NCBI GenBank assembly: GCA_043746635.1
Contig: JAYTQQ010000191.1
Span: 1 to 60,777 of the forward strand
Source of the DNA: JAYTQQ01 sp043746635
GTDB taxonomy: Bacteria; Bdellovibrionota; Bdellovibrionia; Bdellovibrionales; JAMPXM01
DNA: 60,777 nucleotides
Direction of reading: 5' to 3'
Positions within the stretch are counted from its first letter, which is position 1. Each line of letters starts with the position of its first letter. Both the position numbers and the translations under genes were made by a program. This document shows, piece by piece, positions 59,843-60,777 of this stretch. The notes beneath the pieces were generated by a model. That model saw only the letters and a program-made list of their open reading frames with translations. It did not search any database and was not told where the DNA came from.

Positions 59843-60208
59843 TTATAATGTAGCTGCTTTCTTAGGCGAAGCTTTCTTAGAAGCTTTTTTGCGAGCGGGT
59901 TTCTTTTTACCAAGTCTCATTGAGCTCATCTTTGCTTGAGTCTCTGCAGAAGCCTTGCGGAGGATCACAACGAGTTTGTTTACTTCTGAGCCAATTTGTT
60001 TTTCAGCACGAATGACGGCTTTACGAATCTCTTGAAAACGCTTTTCGAGAGTTTTCATCTTTGCTTTCGCCTGTGGAGTTAAATGTTCGTTCAAATCGTA
60101 ATTTTTGATTTCATTTGCGAGTCTGTGGAGTTCCTTTTTGAGATAATCAACATCGGTTAACTTCACGAGCTCTTCTTTCACTTTTTTAAGATTGAGTTCT
60201 GTTTTCAT
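59843..60208 (-). CDS. Basic coiled-coil protein with H1-like tail
   Basis: 121 aa; AAGGAG upstream of the ATG. Residues 1-~90 are helical/coiled coil (KKVKEELVKLTDVDYLKKEL, KMKTLEKRFQEIRKAVIRAE), the last ~20 residues are Lys/Ala/Ser repeats (ARKKASKKASPKKAA). This resembles nucleoid-associated or RNA-binding small proteins. It lies just upstream of gcvP on the same strand (15-bp gap), so likely co-transcribed. Function not known. Confidence 0.7.
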   Translation of the reverse strand: MKTELNLKKVKEELVKLTDVDYLKKELHRLANEIKNYDLNEHLTPQAKAKMKTLEKRFQEIRKAVIRAEKQIGSEVNKLVVILRKASAETQAKMSSMRLGKKKPARKKASKKASPKKAATL

Positions 60209-60542
60209 GAGTTCTCCTTCAAGGGGATGTGGGGGGATTGAAAAATCTTATTTTGATACACTCTTCGTACCATTTGTAGCGCCTCAATGGCAATCCAAAC
60301 TCATTAAATGTGCGCTGACCCAATCGAGTTTGCGTAGGCAGCTCCCGGCCATAAAGTAATGAGTCTATGGCCCCGTGCCAAATTTGTGCAATTCGTAAAT
60401 AAGTTGAGCATCCGTCAAAATCTCAGGCAACAGACCCAACCTTGGCGCAAAATAGGCCCTCGCCACGTGGCTCCTCCATTGCAATTTAAGCTTCTGAACG
60501 ATTGAAGTATAAATGTTTGGTTCTGATACAATGGGGGATTTT
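60209..60542. other. Intergenic region between divergent genes
   Basis: About 330 bases with no plausible gene on either strand; a minus-strand reading (60365-60637) lacks a SD and lies opposite a better signal-peptide start. The region should hold promoters for both divergent units, but I cannot pick a convincing pair of boxes. Confidence 0.5.
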
Positions 60543-60777
60543 ATGAAGACTGGGAAACAAACCCACCGGGCCCGAAAAATAGTGATCGGTTGTCTTGCAC
60601 TCTCGGCAGCGGCCCTTACCTTGGGTGGGGCGTCCACTCAGACCCAATTCTTGCGTACACTTTTTTACGTATCAAGTGGTCAAGCGAATCGAGCGGTTGC
60701 GAGCACAGCCAACACGTCGACATCAGCGATTTCTGCGGCAAGGGCTCGCGCTTTAGTCTTATATGCCGGCATCACCG
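60543..60777 (+). CDS. Exported protein, truncated by the window edge
   Basis: ATG 60543 with GGGGGA upstream; open to the last base (78 codons). A twin-positive N-terminus (KTGKQTHRARK) and hydrophobic stretch (IVIGCLALSAAALTLGGA) form a signal peptide, followed by a Ser/Thr/Ala-rich segment (QANRAVASTANTSTSAIS). A Cys (VIGCLA) lies inside the hydrophobic part and is unlikely to be a lipobox. Family cannot be judged from the fragment. Confidence 0.65.
   Translation, partial: MKTGKQTHRARKIVIGCLALSAAALTLGGASTQTQFLRTLFYVSSGQANRAVASTANTSTSAISAARARALVLYAGIT

Noticed and set aside
60365..60637. 90-codon minus-strand ORF at the window end
   Set aside because: No SD; the opposite strand has a better start with a signal peptide and purine-rich box at 60543.
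1..60777. Mobile elements, CRISPR arrays, rRNA and tRNA genes
   Set aside because: No transposase motif, spaced repeat array or tRNA cloverleaf was seen on reading; gaps between genes are too short for rRNA.

Overview
The window reads as a piece of chromosome from a Gram-negative, flagellated bacterium of the Bdellovibrionota (Bdellovibrio-like). The assignment is inference, from these signs: a FliA flagellar sigma factor; a run of TPR, beta-barrel and VWA-lipoprotein genes that looks like the outer-membrane and periplasmic part of a myxobacterial-type gliding (Glt) machine; an LPS gene (lpxD); many secreted proteins and an S8 protease; and moderate GC content. Genes are densely packed, with many ATGA, TAATG and GTGA overlaps. 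I see no insertion sequence, prophage, CRISPR array, rRNA or tRNA gene.

Layout. 1-1.8 kb: the 3' part of fliA and a GYF-GYF-PilZ protein. 1.9-11.1 kb: a seven-gene co-directional cluster encoding a VWA-like lipoprotein, a 994-aa TPR protein, a TPR lipoprotein, a small exported protein, an outer-membrane beta-barrel, an 825-aa TPR protein and an exported coiled-coil protein. This is the most unusual system here. It has envelope parts but no motor genes. 11.1-13.7 kb (minus strand): an exported alpha/beta hydrolase and a subtilisin-like protease. 13.9-21.1 kb: an operon for the peripheral arm of complex I (nuoB-CD-E-F-G-I) with no membrane-arm genes, ending in an unrecognised 343-aa gene. 21.2-23.4 kb (minus): UDP-glucose dehydrogenase and UDP-glucuronate decarboxylase, giving UDP-xylose. 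23.5-28 kb: a flippase-like membrane protein, recO, a THUMP-containing RNA methyltransferase, a small membrane protein, cytidine deaminase and a metallo-beta-lactamase-fold protein that lacks its metal ligands. 28-30.7 kb (minus): lpxD and metG.

30.9-35 kb: a histone H1-like protein, infA and tex with an Arg/Pro-rich tail. 35.1-35.6 kb: a small secreted-protein gene broken by a frameshift, with a perfect hairpin over its start codon. 35.6-37.6 kb (minus): a GT4 glycosyltransferase and a HAD phosphatase. 37.7-45.2 kb: topA, two small exported proteins, a HAD-like protein and the periplasmic protease Prc. 45.2-48.3 kb: 2-oxo acid dehydrogenase E1 alpha and beta plus a methyltransferase. 48.3-55.7 kb: pyrE, a 44-codon membrane sORF, two unknown proteins (one with a possible Sm/Hfq-like domain), an EEP-family nuclease/phosphatase, a phosphofructokinase with mixed ATP/PPi signatures, an MnmD-type tRNA methyltransferase diverging from a YhcC-type radical SAM protein, and a long perfect inverted repeat at that gene's 3' end. 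55.8-60.8 kb: a patatin-like phospholipase, gcvP, a basic coiled-coil protein and the start of an exported protein cut by the window edge.

How the parts fit together. Several blocks concern the envelope and surface (Glt-like cluster, lpxD, UDP-sugars, glycosyltransferase, Prc, phospholipase). The rest is core metabolism and information processing. Lysine/alanine-rich H1-like segments recur on several unrelated proteins (30.9 kb gene, TopA tail, 59.8 kb gene, E1 alpha N-terminus). All assignments come from reading motifs by eye; no database search was run.
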